A stretch of 64,000 nucleotides of DNA from Bin87 sp965220105. Its GTDB lineage: Bacteria > Chloroflexota > Dehalococcoidia > Lucifugimonadales > UBA3495. A program made the translations under genes and the position numbers. Shown here piece after piece: positions 16,224 through 25,596 of the stretch. The notes beneath the pieces were generated by a model. The model was not told the DNA's origin. It saw only the letters and a list, made by a program, of their open reading frames with translations, and ran no database searches. Location: contig OZ244811.1 in the NCBI GenBank assembly GCA_965220105.1, positions 1,674,001 through 1,738,000 on the forward strand, given 5' to 3'. Every line of letters begins with the position of its first letter. Positions within the stretch are counted from its first letter, which is position 1.

Positions 16224-17555
16224 ATGACTACGCAGAATGCCCCCGAATCCATGTACCGGTCCACCGAGGGCCTGGGAGTATGGGAACACCGCGGCAAGGT
16301 AGCCGCCGTCGGCATCGGCCACTCCCCCACCGCCCGACGTTGGGACGGTCGAGCCGAAACGTCGGTAGGCGCCAACAGCATCCTGGCGTGCCGCAAAGCC
16401 ATCGAGGATGCCGGTGTCTCTCCGGACCAGGTGGACGGTATCGTGTTGGTTCCCGTCACCACCACCGGAGCCTACTGGCCCGAAGGAACGCCCGTGCCCA
16501 TGGACGTGGTCAACGCGTTCAACCCCACCGACAACCCGCTGGACGGCGTCGGTCAGCTCAGCGCGGAATGGCTCATTAAAAACATGCCGGAGCTGACCAA
16601 CGTGAAGTTCACCATGTACGCTCCGGGTTGCATGTCGGCAGCCATCGTCGTCGCCGCCCAGGCGGTGGGCGACGGCCTGGCCACCAACTGCCTGGTGCTC
16701 AAGGGTTGGCACAACCTGGAAGGCCGTTACAACCACGGAGGCATCAGCGCCGCGGACGAAGTCCCGGGCGCTTTCGCCATCAGCCCGGGCAGAACCCTCT
16801 GGGGCGCTCCCGGGTGCTTTGGCACGGCCCTGCAGTTCGCCGAATACTGCACGAAATACGGCAAGAACCACGACATGATGGCCCCCTTCATGCAAAATTC
16901 CCGGCGCAACGGCCTGTTGTTCCCCGAAGGATACTGGGCCCAGCATCGCCCTGAACAGCTGCTGCCGGAGGACTATCTGTCGTCTCGCTGGATCGCCAAG
17001 CCGGCCAACCTCTTTGACAACGACATCCCCATCATGGTGTCGGCGGCCTATCTGTTCACCACCGCCGACCGGGCCCAGAACATGGCCCAGAAGCCGGTCT
17101 ACATCCTGGGACATGCGTCCAGTCGCGGCGCGGCCCGCAGCATTACGCCTACCCTGGAAGAGGTGGAAGCCGAGACGGCCAGCACCGGCCGCAAGATTTA
17201 CGAGGCCGCCGGCATCACCGCCGATGACCTGTCCTTCGAGAACATGTACGACGGCTTCGCCCAGTTCCACCAGTTTCACGTTGAGGGCCTGCGTTACCGG
17301 GGCATGCAAAATGGCGATGCCCTGGACTTCTACCAGACCGACATCAGCATCGAAGGGGCCAACCCCATTCTGCCCAGTGGAGGCAACATCGGCAGCGGAC
17401 GCAGCCGGTTCTGGATGCACACTGACTGCATCCAGCAGATACAGGGCCGGGCCGGCGCTCGTACGCTCACCGGCGTAAAGCCGGAGATTGGCGTGTCCGG
17501 CGGTCCTATGCCCATGGGCGGCAACTTTACCGTATGGGGCGCCTCGCCCGACTAA
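16224..17555 (+). CDS. thiolase-like acetyl-CoA acetyltransferase (SCP2/nondecarboxylating type)
   Basis: 443 residues with thiolase halves: GKVAAVGIGHSPTARRWDGR, KAIEDAGVSPDQVDGIVLVP, then the nucleophile region KFTMYAPGCMSAAIVVAAQA (Cys ~137), and a C-terminal LPSGGNIGSGRSRFWMHTDC containing a glycine-rich motif and a second Cys-bearing segment. The typical His-motif GHP is replaced here by GGNIGSGR, a feature of the DUF35-dependent group. Likely forms or cleaves a C-C bond on an acyl-CoA (sterol, fatty acid or ring product). AGGAG precedes the ATG. Confidence 0.88.
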   Translation: MTTQNAPESMYRSTEGLGVWEHRGKVAAVGIGHSPTARRWDGRAETSVGANSILACRKAIEDAGVSPDQVDGIVLVPVTTTGAYWPEGTPVPMDVVNAFNPTDNPLDGVGQLSAEWLIKNMPELTNVKFTMYAPGCMSAAIVVAAQAVGDGLATNCLVLKGWHNLEGRYNHGGISAADEVPGAFAISPGRTLWGAPGCFGTALQFAEYCTKYGKNHDMMAPFMQNSRRNGLLFPEGYWAQHRPEQLLPEDYLSSRWIAKPANLFDNDIPIMVSAAYLFTTADRAQNMAQKPVYILGHASSRGAARSITPTLEEVEAETASTGRKIYEAAGITADDLSFENMYDGFAQFHQFHVEGLRYRGMQNGDALDFYQTDISIEGANPILPSGGNIGSGRSRFWMHTDCIQQIQGRAGARTLTGVKPEIGVSGGPMPMGGNFTVWGASPD

Positions 17556-17678
17556 GTCCGCCGACTTGCCCATCCCGGGAAATTCTGGACTTGATGCCGG
17601 CTCCAGTTGACCATCCGGGTCGACTGGAGCCCTTTGCAGCACGCGCCGATACACTTCGGCAACAAGAGAGGAACCGAA

Positions 17679-18050
17679 TTGGCGATATTGATTAGCTTTG
17701 ACATTGACGGAACATTGGAGGTGGGCGACCCGCCGGGCGTGTTGACCATGGATATGGTAAGGATGGTGCAGGCGAAGGGGTTTCTGATTGGCAGCTGCTC
17801 CGACCGGCCCCCCAGCAGCCAGCGGGCGATCTGGGCAGAGCACGAAATACCGGTGCATTTCACCGTCCCCAAGCACATGCTCCCCGGAGTCAAGGCCGAT
17901 TTCGAGGCCGACGTGTACTACCACATCGGCGACCGGGAAGACCTGGACAAGCGGTACGCCCTGGAAGCCGGGTTTGAGTTCCTCTGGCCCGACGAAGCCG
18001 CCGAGATGCCGTGGTTCCTCGCTGACGGCGAAGGGTCCGTAACCGCCTGA
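17679..18050 (+). CDS. HAD-superfamily hydrolase-like protein
   Basis: 123 residues from TTG 17679, which has GAGAGGAACC upstream; the frame is open to 17607 without an SD. Motif I is ISFDIDGTLEVGD (DxDGT), motif II SCSDRPPSS, and a late acidic HIGDREDLDKRYALEAGFEF resembles motif IV. It is short for a full HAD phosphatase and has no cap domain. Substrate unknown. It follows the thiolase by ~120 bp and may be co-transcribed. Confidence 0.75.
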   Translation: MAILISFDIDGTLEVGDPPGVLTMDMVRMVQAKGFLIGSCSDRPPSSQRAIWAEHEIPVHFTVPKHMLPGVKADFEADVYYHIGDREDLDKRYALEAGFEFLWPDEAAEMPWFLADGEGSVTA

Positions 18051-18068
18051 ACCGCCCCCCAGCCGAGA

Positions 18069-18302
18069 TTGTCAGGTCGCCGGCCATGCCGGAGTCGACC
18101 AGCGCCCACGCTCACCACAAAGCACATCTGCTTTTCCTCGGAACGTCTGGACAGTTTCATGGCGGTTGCGCCGGCGTTGTTCCGGTCCGGGCAGACGGAG
18201 AATATTTCCGTATCCCTGTTTGATGGGTCACAACCGGCCCGTGGGACGGTACGACTGGCGTTGCTGCACGACGGGTCACGCATCGTCGAGACGAGGACCT
18301 GA
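18069..18302 (+). pseudogene. possible fragment of an alpha-2-macroglobulin MG1-like domain
   Basis: The second half of this frame, FMAVAPALFRSGQTENISVS followed by LFDGSQPARGTVRLALLHDG, resembles the first macroglobulin domain of A2M/TEP-type thioester proteins. There is no signal peptide, SD or continuation, so at best it is a decayed fragment. The similarity is my reading and weak. The rest of 18051-18584 shows no gene, only a CCCGCGCTGGCGCGGG hairpin near 18398-18413. Confidence 0.3.
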
Positions 18303-18584
18303 AGCCCGGAGGATCCCGGCGGCTGCAATTCCTGGCCCGGGCGTTATATCCAGCGCGGGCTCAGCCGGTGGCTTCCCAAGTGGATTCCTACTGCAACCCG
18401 CGCTGGCGCGGGTCAACATCAGGGAGGGAGGTTGCCATACCGGCGAGGTAAACCGATATGGAGCCATGCCGGCGGTGCGCGGACGGTCGTATGCTGATGA
18501 ACGCCGAAGCCGGCGAGCTATCTCCCCGTCGCCGCCGTAGTCGGGAGTTACCGCGCCCGCGGCCCGGGGTGTGCGCCTTGCCGG

Positions 18585-19775
18585 TTAGAAGCCGTTCGGC
18601 GTCCAGGGTTGGCGCTGGACGGCGAACATGCGGTCGGCGCGTAGCAGCGCCCCCGGGGTCGGCTCTGCCACCATTCCCGCTTGGGCCAGGGTGGTGAAGC
18701 TCACTGCACCGAGATAGGCGGAGGCCAGATCGCGCGCCGCCAGCGCCAGGTCCGGGGAAGCGTCGGTGGGGCGGCAGACGGCGCCCTCGGGAGAACCTTC
18801 CAATTCCAGCCGTCCGTCGTTCCAGCGACACGTATCGTCGTGAACTTCCAGCACGAGACGGTCTACCGCCATGTAGGTGCGGAGTTGCAGGGCCGCGCTG
18901 ACGTCTACCAGGCGCAGCCAGAGCCCGTCGCGGGTTACGCGTTGCAGACGGCGGGGGTCGGCCAGCATCCACGGCAACGGGTCATCCACGGGACGCCTTT
19001 CGACCTCGGTGCGCGTGGTTAGATCAACGTCGAAGCAGAACCGCCATAACGCCGCGTTGGCCTCGCTGGTGGTTGCCATCAGCTCGTTGACCGTGAGGGT
19101 ATTGCCGCTGGTACGGTATCTGGCATAACCCTCCAGCGCGCCGTCGTTTTCGTAGGCTACGTAAAAAATACCGCCCCGCCCTCCCTGGCGGTGCTCCGGA
19201 GCCCGGGCTTCTCGCTCCCAGAGGTGGATGGCCTTTTGGATCACGCCGGGCCGGCCCACGGTGCTGCGACGGGAAACGTCGGGCAGGACTTTCGAGATAT
19301 CCGCCGGGTCTACAAAGAAGAAGCGGCCGCTGGCCTCCCGACGCGTGGCGTAGGCGTTGTGCTGGCGCTCGATGGCCCACTGCTCCCGCAGGGAGCCGAT
19401 GCCGTAGCCGAACCGGCCGTAGATGCCGCTTTCAGAGGCGAAGAGCGCCGCCAGGGGTTCGCCCCGGTTATGGATGTCCTTGATCTGGTGGTGCATCATG
19501 TTGGTCAGGACACCCTGCCGACGATGGGTTGGCTGCACGGCGATGTTGGCCACGCCGGCGGTTACCGCCGTCCCGCCGGGCACGGACATCTCGATGAGGT
19601 GTGAGTGGGCGCCGCCGACCACACTGCTCCGGTCGAACACGGCGATGGAACGGTCCAGGTCGAAATTCGGGCGAAGGTCTTCCGGATCATGGTCCAGGCG
19701 GTTGCCGTAAGCCCGTGCTTCGGCTTGAAGCCACGGTATGAATTCGTCGGGGGTCAGCTTCCGCAGTTCCAACAT
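18585..19775 (-). CDS. Eis-like GNAT N-acetyltransferase
   Basis: 396 residues from ATG 19775 (GGGAG SD upstream); a TTG at 19805 lacks one. The N-terminal GNAT domain carries the acetyl-CoA pyrophosphate loop VQPTHRRQGVLTNMMHHQIK (R/Q-x-x-G-x-G/A), followed by the GIYGRFGYGIGSLREQWAIE segment typical of Eis. A second GNAT-like domain and a C-terminal SCP2-like domain (ALQLRTYMAVDRLVLEVHDD, then FTTLAQAGMVAEPTPGALLR) complete the three-domain Eis architecture. Eis enzymes acetylate amines such as aminoglycosides or polyamines. Substrate cannot be inferred. Confidence 0.9.
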   Translation of the reverse strand: MLELRKLTPDEFIPWLQAEARAYGNRLDHDPEDLRPNFDLDRSIAVFDRSSVVGGAHSHLIEMSVPGGTAVTAGVANIAVQPTHRRQGVLTNMMHHQIKDIHNRGEPLAALFASESGIYGRFGYGIGSLREQWAIERQHNAYATRREASGRFFFVDPADISKVLPDVSRRSTVGRPGVIQKAIHLWEREARAPEHRQGGRGGIFYVAYENDGALEGYARYRTSGNTLTVNELMATTSEANAALWRFCFDVDLTTRTEVERRPVDDPLPWMLADPRRLQRVTRDGLWLRLVDVSAALQLRTYMAVDRLVLEVHDDTCRWNDGRLELEGSPEGAVCRPTDASPDLALAARDLASAYLGAVSFTTLAQAGMVAEPTPGALLRADRMFAVQRQPWTPNGF

Positions 19776-19912
19776 CGGGTTCGTTCTCCCAGCGGGTCGA
19801 TTCAACCAAATTCACTGAATTATAAGGCATAGCGCCGAATCGCCAATCTGCCTGGCGCACCCGCCGTGGGCGAAGCCGGCGAACTGTCCGTCGGGCGGGT
19901 TTCCTGCGGATG

Positions 19913-19918
19913 TATAAT
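19913..19918 (+). promoter_or_regulatory. candidate -10 box upstream of the amidase operon
   Basis: A perfect TATAAT preceded by TG sits 67 bp before the first start codon; no good -35 is at 17 bp. Confidence 0.35.
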
Positions 19919-19985
19919 CAGGGCGACGAGCCATCGCGTATTGTCACCGGTGGCCGTGACCGTATGCTGAACTGGAGGTATGGCG

Positions 19986-20186
19986 ATGCCGGAACCAACC
20001 GAAGTTACCATGGAGGAGTTCAAGCTGATGGCAGACCGGGCCGGGCTCGGAATGAGCCAGCAGGAACTGGAAGAACTGAAACCCATCTATGACCTGCACG
20101 CTGCCTACGCCCGGATGCTGCACACCATCAGTTTTGGACCCGAAGAGATGGTGGTGGAGTTCCACCCGGACTGGCCGGGCGGCTGA
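19986..20186 (+). CDS. small GatC/AtzG-like subunit of the adjacent amidase
   Basis: 66 residues, helical: EEFKLMADRAGLGMSQQELE, ELKPIYDLHAAYARMLHTIS, then EMVVEFHPDW. Small proteins of this size and helix-helix-tail form (AtzG, GatC) wrap around amidase-signature enzymes, and the amidase starts 52 bp downstream. The ATG at 19980 is only one base from GGAGG, so the ATG at 19986 (7-base spacing) is chosen. Assignment rests on size, helix pattern and context. Confidence 0.65.
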   Translation: MPEPTEVTMEEFKLMADRAGLGMSQQELEELKPIYDLHAAYARMLHTISFGPEEMVVEFHPDWPGG

Positions 20187-20238
20187 CTTGCACTGGAATT
20201 GAACGGAAGCCGGGCCAGACCAAGAAGGAGACCATCCC

Positions 20239-21645
20239 ATGGTTACATCCGACACCCAATTGCACTTCCTGACGATACATCAGGCCGGGGAATTGATGCG
20301 TAGGGGCGAACTTTCCCCCGTGGAATTGACGCGAGCTTGCCTGGAACGCATCCAGGACACCGACGACCGGTTGCATTCTTTCATCCTGTTATTGGCCGAC
20401 GATGCCCTGGAACAGGCCCGTATTGCCGAATCCGAGATGCTGCGGGGCAACTACCGGGGCCACATGCACGGGATACCGTTCGCGCTCAAAGACCTGTACG
20501 ACACTGCGGGAGTACGCACCACTTCCGGGTCGAGGGTTGACATCGAACGGGTGCCGACCGAGGACGCCACCACCACTGCCCGGCTCAAGGAGGCCGGGGG
20601 CATCCTGCTGGGCAAGCTGGCCATGCACGAGTTTGCCCTGGGCGGGCCGGACTGGACCACCCCATTCGAACCGGCCCGCAACCCATGGAACCTGGCCCAC
20701 ATCACCGGGGGGTCGAGCAGCGGCTCGGGTTCTGCGGTGGCCTCCGGTCAGGCGCTGGGCGCGCTGGGTTCGTGCACCGGCGGATCAATACGCGGCCCGG
20801 CGTCCCTGTGCGGCATTGTCGGCCTCAAGGCCACCTACGGACGGGTCAGCCGGTACGGAGTGGTGACGCTCAGCTGGTCTCAAGACCACGCCGGCCCGAT
20901 GACGTGGACGGTGGAAGATACCGCCTACATGCTCCAGGCCATTGCCGGCCACGACCCCAGGGACCCCACATCCAGCCGCGCGCCGGTACCGGATTATTCC
21001 CTCTCGTTGCGCGAGGACATCCGCGGCGTACGCATCGGACTGCCGCGGCATTATTTCTTTGACGCCGACCCGAGCGTCAACCCGGAGGTGGTTTCGGCGG
21101 TGGAGAAAGCGGTATCGGAGCTGGAAGGGCTCGGCGCCCACGTGGAGGAAGTATCTTTGCCGAGCCTGGATTACGTACGCGCCGCGAACACCGTCATCAT
21201 GGTGAGCGAAGCTTTCGCCTACCACGAACCCAATCTGAAAGCCCGGCCCCAGGAGTTTGGCGAGATTGTCCGGGGTCGTTTCCGGATCGGCGGCATGCTC
21301 ACGGCGTCCGATTATCTGCAAGCGCAGCGGGTGCGGTCCTGGGCACGGCGCGAGTTCGCCGAGGTTCTGCAAAATGTGGACTTCCTGGTGACGCCCACCA
21401 TGACCCAACCGGCGCCGGCCTTCGAGGGTTACGACCCTACCACCACGGTACGGGGTCGGAGCTTTACGGCCCCATTCAACGTGACCGGCCTGCCGGCAAT
21501 CTCGGTGCCCTGCGGATTTACCGAGAGCGGGCTGCCCATCGGGATGCAGATCGCCGGCAAACCCTTCGATGAGCCGGGCGTGATTCAGGCCGCGTACACC
21601 TACCAGCAGCACGCGCGGCTGTATGAGACGCGCCCGCCGATTTAG
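20239..21645 (+). CDS. amidase-signature hydrolase
   Basis: 468 residues with the Ser-cisSer-Lys triad: Lys in GIPFALKDLYDTAGV (~83), the flexible ITGGSSSGSGSAVASG loop (cis-Ser), and the nucleophile in SCTGGSIRGPASLCGIVGLK, where Cys replaces the more usual Asp before Thr. Members hydrolyse amides including allophanate, acylamides and misacylated tRNA. The small preceding subunit suggests a two-subunit enzyme of the GatA or AtzE type. As only two of three Gat subunits are present, a catabolic amidase is more likely. Confidence 0.92.
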   Translation: MVTSDTQLHFLTIHQAGELMRRGELSPVELTRACLERIQDTDDRLHSFILLLADDALEQARIAESEMLRGNYRGHMHGIPFALKDLYDTAGVRTTSGSRVDIERVPTEDATTTARLKEAGGILLGKLAMHEFALGGPDWTTPFEPARNPWNLAHITGGSSSGSGSAVASGQALGALGSCTGGSIRGPASLCGIVGLKATYGRVSRYGVVTLSWSQDHAGPMTWTVEDTAYMLQAIAGHDPRDPTSSRAPVPDYSLSLREDIRGVRIGLPRHYFFDADPSVNPEVVSAVEKAVSELEGLGAHVEEVSLPSLDYVRAANTVIMVSEAFAYHEPNLKARPQEFGEIVRGRFRIGGMLTASDYLQAQRVRSWARREFAEVLQNVDFLVTPTMTQPAPAFEGYDPTTTVRGRSFTAPFNVTGLPAISVPCGFTESGLPIGMQIAGKPFDEPGVIQAAYTYQQHARLYETRPPI

Positions 21646-21701
21646 CCACATCGAACAACGGGATGAGTCGATTCGGAGCGGCGTAGCGCCAGGGAGCAAC
21701 G

Positions 21702-22481
21702 ATGGATATTGACGGCGGCGTGTTCATTATCACCGGCTCGGCGACGGGCCTGGGCGCTACCGTAGCGCAACGCCTGGCCGGCAAGGGCGGTCGAGTGGTC
21801 ATCAACTACACCAGGAGCGAGGCGGAGGCCCTGGCCACGGCGGAAGCCTGCCAGCAGCTCGGAGCCGAGGCCATCCTCTGCCAGGCCGACGTATCGGTGG
21901 ACGAAGACTGCCGCCGGATGGCCGCGACGGCGGTGGAGGCATGGGGCCGCATCGACGGGTTGGTCAACAACGCGGCCCAATCCACAATAGTTCCGCACTA
22001 CGACTTGGAGGGGCTCTCATCAGAGGATTTTCAGCGGATTTTGGGGGTGAACGTAATAGGCGCCTTCCAGATGGTGCGCGCCGTGACACCCGCCATGCAG
22101 GAGCTGGGGCGGGGCGCAATCGTGAACATCTCTTCAGGGTCGGCGTTCAGCGGGTCGGGCAGCTCCATAGCGTACGCGGCGTCCAAGGCGGCGCTGAACG
22201 TGATGACCTTCTCGCTGGCCCGGGCGCTGGCTCCCGAGATAAGGGTCAACGCCGTATGCCCCGGGGTAATGCAGACCCGGTGGTGGCGGGAAGGTCTGGG
22301 CGAAGATAACTACCAGGGTTTCATCGACCGCTACGCCGAGTCGGCCCCGCTGAAAACGGCCGGCACCACCGATGCGGTGGCGGATCCAGTCGTCTGGCTA
22401 CTGGAAGGCGCCGACCACGTGACCGGCGAGACCATACTGGTCGACGCCGGGTCGCACCTGGGCCCGTCCCCGCGCCGCTAA
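21702..22481 (+). CDS. short-chain dehydrogenase/reductase (SDR)
   Basis: A 259-residue classical SDR: cofactor motif FIITGSATGLGATVA (TGxxxGxG), DGLVNNAAQ, the catalytic Ser in NISSGSAFSGSG, YAASK (YxxxK), and VNAVCPGVMQTRWW. It should be an NAD(P)-dependent alcohol or ketone reductase. It begins 56 bp after the amidase with ATG at 21702 and may share its operon. Substrate unknown. Confidence 0.92.
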   Translation: MDIDGGVFIITGSATGLGATVAQRLAGKGGRVVINYTRSEAEALATAEACQQLGAEAILCQADVSVDEDCRRMAATAVEAWGRIDGLVNNAAQSTIVPHYDLEGLSSEDFQRILGVNVIGAFQMVRAVTPAMQELGRGAIVNISSGSAFSGSGSSIAYAASKAALNVMTFSLARALAPEIRVNAVCPGVMQTRWWREGLGEDNYQGFIDRYAESAPLKTAGTTDAVADPVVWLLEGADHVTGETILVDAGSHLGPSPRR

Positions 22482-22565
22482 AACATTCGGGTTCACGCGC
22501 CGGCGACGTGACCCCTTTTCGCGTTTGGGCCGTCTACCAATCTGACCGATGTCGCTGTTTCAAGA

Positions 22566-23543
22566 GTGAACACGCCGCCCCTTCGCACGCTCAAAATCCT
22601 GTCGAATCTCCGGTTGGCGCGTCCGATGGCGCGGTGGCGCACCAGGATTCGACGCGTCAAGGCGTGGCTGTTGGCCAAACCGCCCGTCGTGCTGGTGGCG
22701 CGGACCGTACGCGAGGTCGGCCACGATGACGCCACCCACATGGCCGCCGGGGTCGCGTTCTACGCCATCCTGTCCCTGTTCCCGATGGTTCTCGGGCTGG
22801 TGGCCGTGCTGGGGCTGGTGCTGGGGTCAGGCTCCACGCAGGAGTTGCTGGTGGAATTTCTGCGGGAGTACCTTCCGGAGGCCGGCGATTTGCTATCGTC
22901 AAACGTCAGCGCCAGCCCTGGAATTCGGGGCTTTGCGGGATTCTTCAGCCTGCTGGGCCTCTTCTGGACCGCCAGCGCCGTCTTTGGCGCCATCAGCCGG
23001 GCGGTCAACCGGGCCTGGGACGTGCACCAGGACCGGAATTTCGTGGTGGAGAAGGCGCGTCACATTGGGATGGCCCTGGCGGTGGGTCTGTTATTCATGC
23101 TGTCCCTCGGCGCCACGGCGACGCTGCAACTCCTTGGGCAACTGGAGCTATCCGACGCCGGCCCGCTCAGCACGGTGCCGAACTACGGCATGACGATAGT
23201 AGCCAGGTCATTGCCGCTGGTTTTCAGCCTCGCCATTTTCCTGCTGATTTACAAATTTGTCCCCAACACGCCGACCCGCTGGCGCTACATCTGGCCCGGA
23301 GTGCTGCTGGCGGCGATTTCCTTCGAGGTCGGCAAGAGCGCCTTCGTGTTCTACCTGGATCATTTTGCCAATTTCGGGAGAGTGTACGGCTCGTTGGGCT
23401 CGCTGGTGGCGCTGATGATGTGGATTTACCTGTCCGCGCTGATCCTGATCGTCGGGGCCGAGTTCGCCTCGGAGTACGGGCGGATGCGTGAGGGGGTGGA
23501 ACAGGGGCGATTGATAGCAGACCGGGACCGGGAAGAAGCGTAG
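22566..23543 (+). CDS. YihY/BrkB-family inner-membrane protein
   Basis: 325 residues. After a basic cytoplasmic N-terminus come about six membrane helices: GVAFYAILSLFPMVLGLVAV, GFAGFFSLLGLFWTASAVFG, MALAVGLLFMLSLGATATLQ, SLPLVFSLAIFLLIYKFVPN, WPGVLLAAISFEVGKSAFVF, LVALMMWIYLSALILIVGAE. The tail is GAEFASEYGRMREG, typical of the family once called RNase BN. The molecular role is unsettled. The start is a GTG. Confidence 0.93.
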   Translation: MNTPPLRTLKILSNLRLARPMARWRTRIRRVKAWLLAKPPVVLVARTVREVGHDDATHMAAGVAFYAILSLFPMVLGLVAVLGLVLGSGSTQELLVEFLREYLPEAGDLLSSNVSASPGIRGFAGFFSLLGLFWTASAVFGAISRAVNRAWDVHQDRNFVVEKARHIGMALAVGLLFMLSLGATATLQLLGQLELSDAGPLSTVPNYGMTIVARSLPLVFSLAIFLLIYKFVPNTPTRWRYIWPGVLLAAISFEVGKSAFVFYLDHFANFGRVYGSLGSLVALMMWIYLSALILIVGAEFASEYGRMREGVEQGRLIADRDREEA

Positions 23544-23549
23544 GCCCAA

Positions 23550-23668
23550 GTCTTTCGATTGTCCCCTAATGTCATGGCGAGCGCAGCGCGGCAATCTCGG
23601 AGGCGTATCGACCAACGCGGTCGCCAGCTTTCCTTTGACCGCTACGTTCCGATCATAGAAAAACCCAG
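23550..23668. mobile_element. second, diverged copy of the MITE-like element
   Basis: Starts GTCTTTCGATTGTCCCC, shares GCGAGCGCAGCG, CGGCAATCTCGGAGGCG, ATCGACCAACGC and TTTGACCGCTACGT with 14091-14213; the right terminal repeat is degraded. It lies between yihY and typA and creates a spurious N-terminal extension to the typA frame. Confidence 0.65.
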
Positions 23669-23735
23669 GGACAAGGCAACAGCACACTGCAATAATGGCG
23701 CACGGGTGCTATCATGGTTTGCGGAGTGTACTAAA

Positions 23736-25574
23736 TTGAACGAAAACCGTAACCGAGATGTCCGGAATCTGGCTATCGTTGCCCACGTTGACCACGGCAA
23801 GACCACGCTGGTCGACGCGCTGCTGAAGCAGGGCCAGGTCTTCCGCGCTCACCAGCAGGTGGGTGAGTTGATCATGGATACCAACCCCCTGGAACGCGAG
23901 CGGGGTATTACCATCCTGGCCAAGAACGCCTCCGTGTCCTACCGGGGCGTGCGAATCAATATCATCGATACGCCCGGCCATGCCGATTTCAGCGGCGAGG
24001 TGGAGCGGATCATGAACATGGCCGACGGCTGCCTGCTGCTGGTGGACGCCGTGGACGGCCCCATGCCGCAAACCACCTACGTTCTGCGCCAGGCCCTTCA
24101 GCAGAACGTCATCCCGATGGTGGTGATAAACAAGATAGACCGGCCCGAAGCTCGCGTTGCCGAGGTGGTCGAGATGGTTCAGGATTTGTTCCTGGAACTG
24201 GCCACGGATGCGGAGCAGCTGGACTTTCCGGTGCTGTACACGTCGGCCCGGGAGGGATATGCCACCCTTGATCCGAACGTGCCAGGGTCGGACATGAAAC
24301 CCCTGTTTGACGCCATCATAGACTCGGTGCCGGCGCCGGCCGGGGATCCGGACGCGCCGCTACAGATGCTGGTGGCAGCCCTGGACTACGATAACTATCT
24401 GGGCCAGGTGGCGGTGGGACGGATTACCAACGGCACGCTCCGTCAGCACGACACCGTGGCGGTGCTGGAACCGCACGTGGAGCCGGCGCTGCACAACCTG
24501 GAGCATGTTTTTGTGTTCCGCGGCATGGAGCGGGTGGAAGTGCCGGAAGCCCGGGCCGGGGATATCGTGGCGTTGACCGGCCCCGAAGGCGTGTCCATCG
24601 GCAACACCGTGGCCTGCCCCGAGCGCCCCAGTGCATTGCCGGCCATCGAAATCAACGAGCCGACGGTGCGGATGACCTTTGGGGTCAGCACTTCGCCCTT
24701 CATGGGTCGGGAAGGCTCCCGTTGCACATCCCGCAATCTCTACGAGCGGTTGATGCGTGAGCTTCGTACCAACGTGAGCCTGCGCGTGGAGCCCACGCCC
24801 AGCGCCGACATGTTCGTTGTCGCCGGCCGGGGCGAGTTGCACCTGTCCATCCTGGTGGAAACCATGCGCCGGGAACAGTATGAGTTCCAGGTGTCGCGCC
24901 CGTCGCCCGTGACCAGGGTTGTGGAAGAGCGCGTATACGAACCCTACGAAGTCCTGTATATCAGCACCCGGGAAGAGTACGTGGGCGTTTTGACGGAATA
25001 TCTATCCACGCACCTGGCCCAGCTGCGGGATATGCGCTACGGTGACGACGGCTACGTCCACATGGAATACCGAATACCAACCCGGGGACTGATCGGGTTC
25101 AACGCCTTTTTCCTGCGTTCAACCCGAGGCGACGGCGTGCAAAGCAGCTTGTTCGACTCCTACGACGTCATGGTAGGCGAGATAAGGACCCAGCGCAGCG
25201 GTGCCCTGGTCGCTTCGGAGAGCGGCGTGGCGGTAACGTATGGGTTGATCAACGCCCAAGGTCGGGGCGACACTTTCATCGAACCGGGCACCCAAGTCTA
25301 CGAGGGTATGGTCGTCGGTCGACATCCCCGGGAAGGGGACATCGAAATCAACGTGTGCCGCGAGCGAAAGCAAACCAACATGCGGTCCTCCACGGCGGAG
25401 GTCGCCAAACGGCTGGACCCCATCGTGAAGATGAGCCTGGAGGAGTCGCTGGCGTTCATCGCCGACGACGAGCTCATGGAGGTAACACCCCTGAACCTGC
25501 GGCTCCGCAAGATGGAGCTGTCCGCCGAAGGCCGCAAGCGCCAGCGTCGGGACGGGGCCCGCGCCCGGGATTAG
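23736..25574 (+). CDS. typA: TypA/BipA ribosome-associated GTPase
   Basis: 612 residues from TTG 23736 (GGAGTG upstream), the normal TypA length; the open frame further left is repeat DNA. The G domain has G1 AHVDHGKTTL, the switch ERERGITI, G3 DTPGHADF, G4 NKIDRP, followed by EF-G-like domains II, III and V and the TypA-specific C-terminus (YGLINAQGRGDTFIEPGTQV, IADDELMEVTPLNLRLRKM). It is a translational GTPase acting on 50S assembly and stress adaptation. It stands as a single gene between repeats and an SDR. Confidence 0.96.
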   Translation: MNENRNRDVRNLAIVAHVDHGKTTLVDALLKQGQVFRAHQQVGELIMDTNPLERERGITILAKNASVSYRGVRINIIDTPGHADFSGEVERIMNMADGCLLLVDAVDGPMPQTTYVLRQALQQNVIPMVVINKIDRPEARVAEVVEMVQDLFLELATDAEQLDFPVLYTSAREGYATLDPNVPGSDMKPLFDAIIDSVPAPAGDPDAPLQMLVAALDYDNYLGQVAVGRITNGTLRQHDTVAVLEPHVEPALHNLEHVFVFRGMERVEVPEARAGDIVALTGPEGVSIGNTVACPERPSALPAIEINEPTVRMTFGVSTSPFMGREGSRCTSRNLYERLMRELRTNVSLRVEPTPSADMFVVAGRGELHLSILVETMRREQYEFQVSRPSPVTRVVEERVYEPYEVLYISTREEYVGVLTEYLSTHLAQLRDMRYGDDGYVHMEYRIPTRGLIGFNAFFLRSTRGDGVQSSLFDSYDVMVGEIRTQRSGALVASESGVAVTYGLINAQGRGDTFIEPGTQVYEGMVVGRHPREGDIEINVCRERKQTNMRSSTAEVAKRLDPIVKMSLEESLAFIADDELMEVTPLNLRLRKMELSAEGRKRQRRDGARARD

Positions 25575-25596
25575 GCCGGTTGCGCGGAGGTTGGGC

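Noticed and set aside
16218..17924. Minus-strand open frame of 568 codons opposite the thiolase
   Set aside because: Composition is His/Gly/Val-rich shadow coding; the plus-strand thiolase is certain.
23559..23735. N-terminal extension of TypA
   Set aside because: The added 59 residues are encoded by a MITE-like repeat; the TTG at 23736 gives the normal TypA length.
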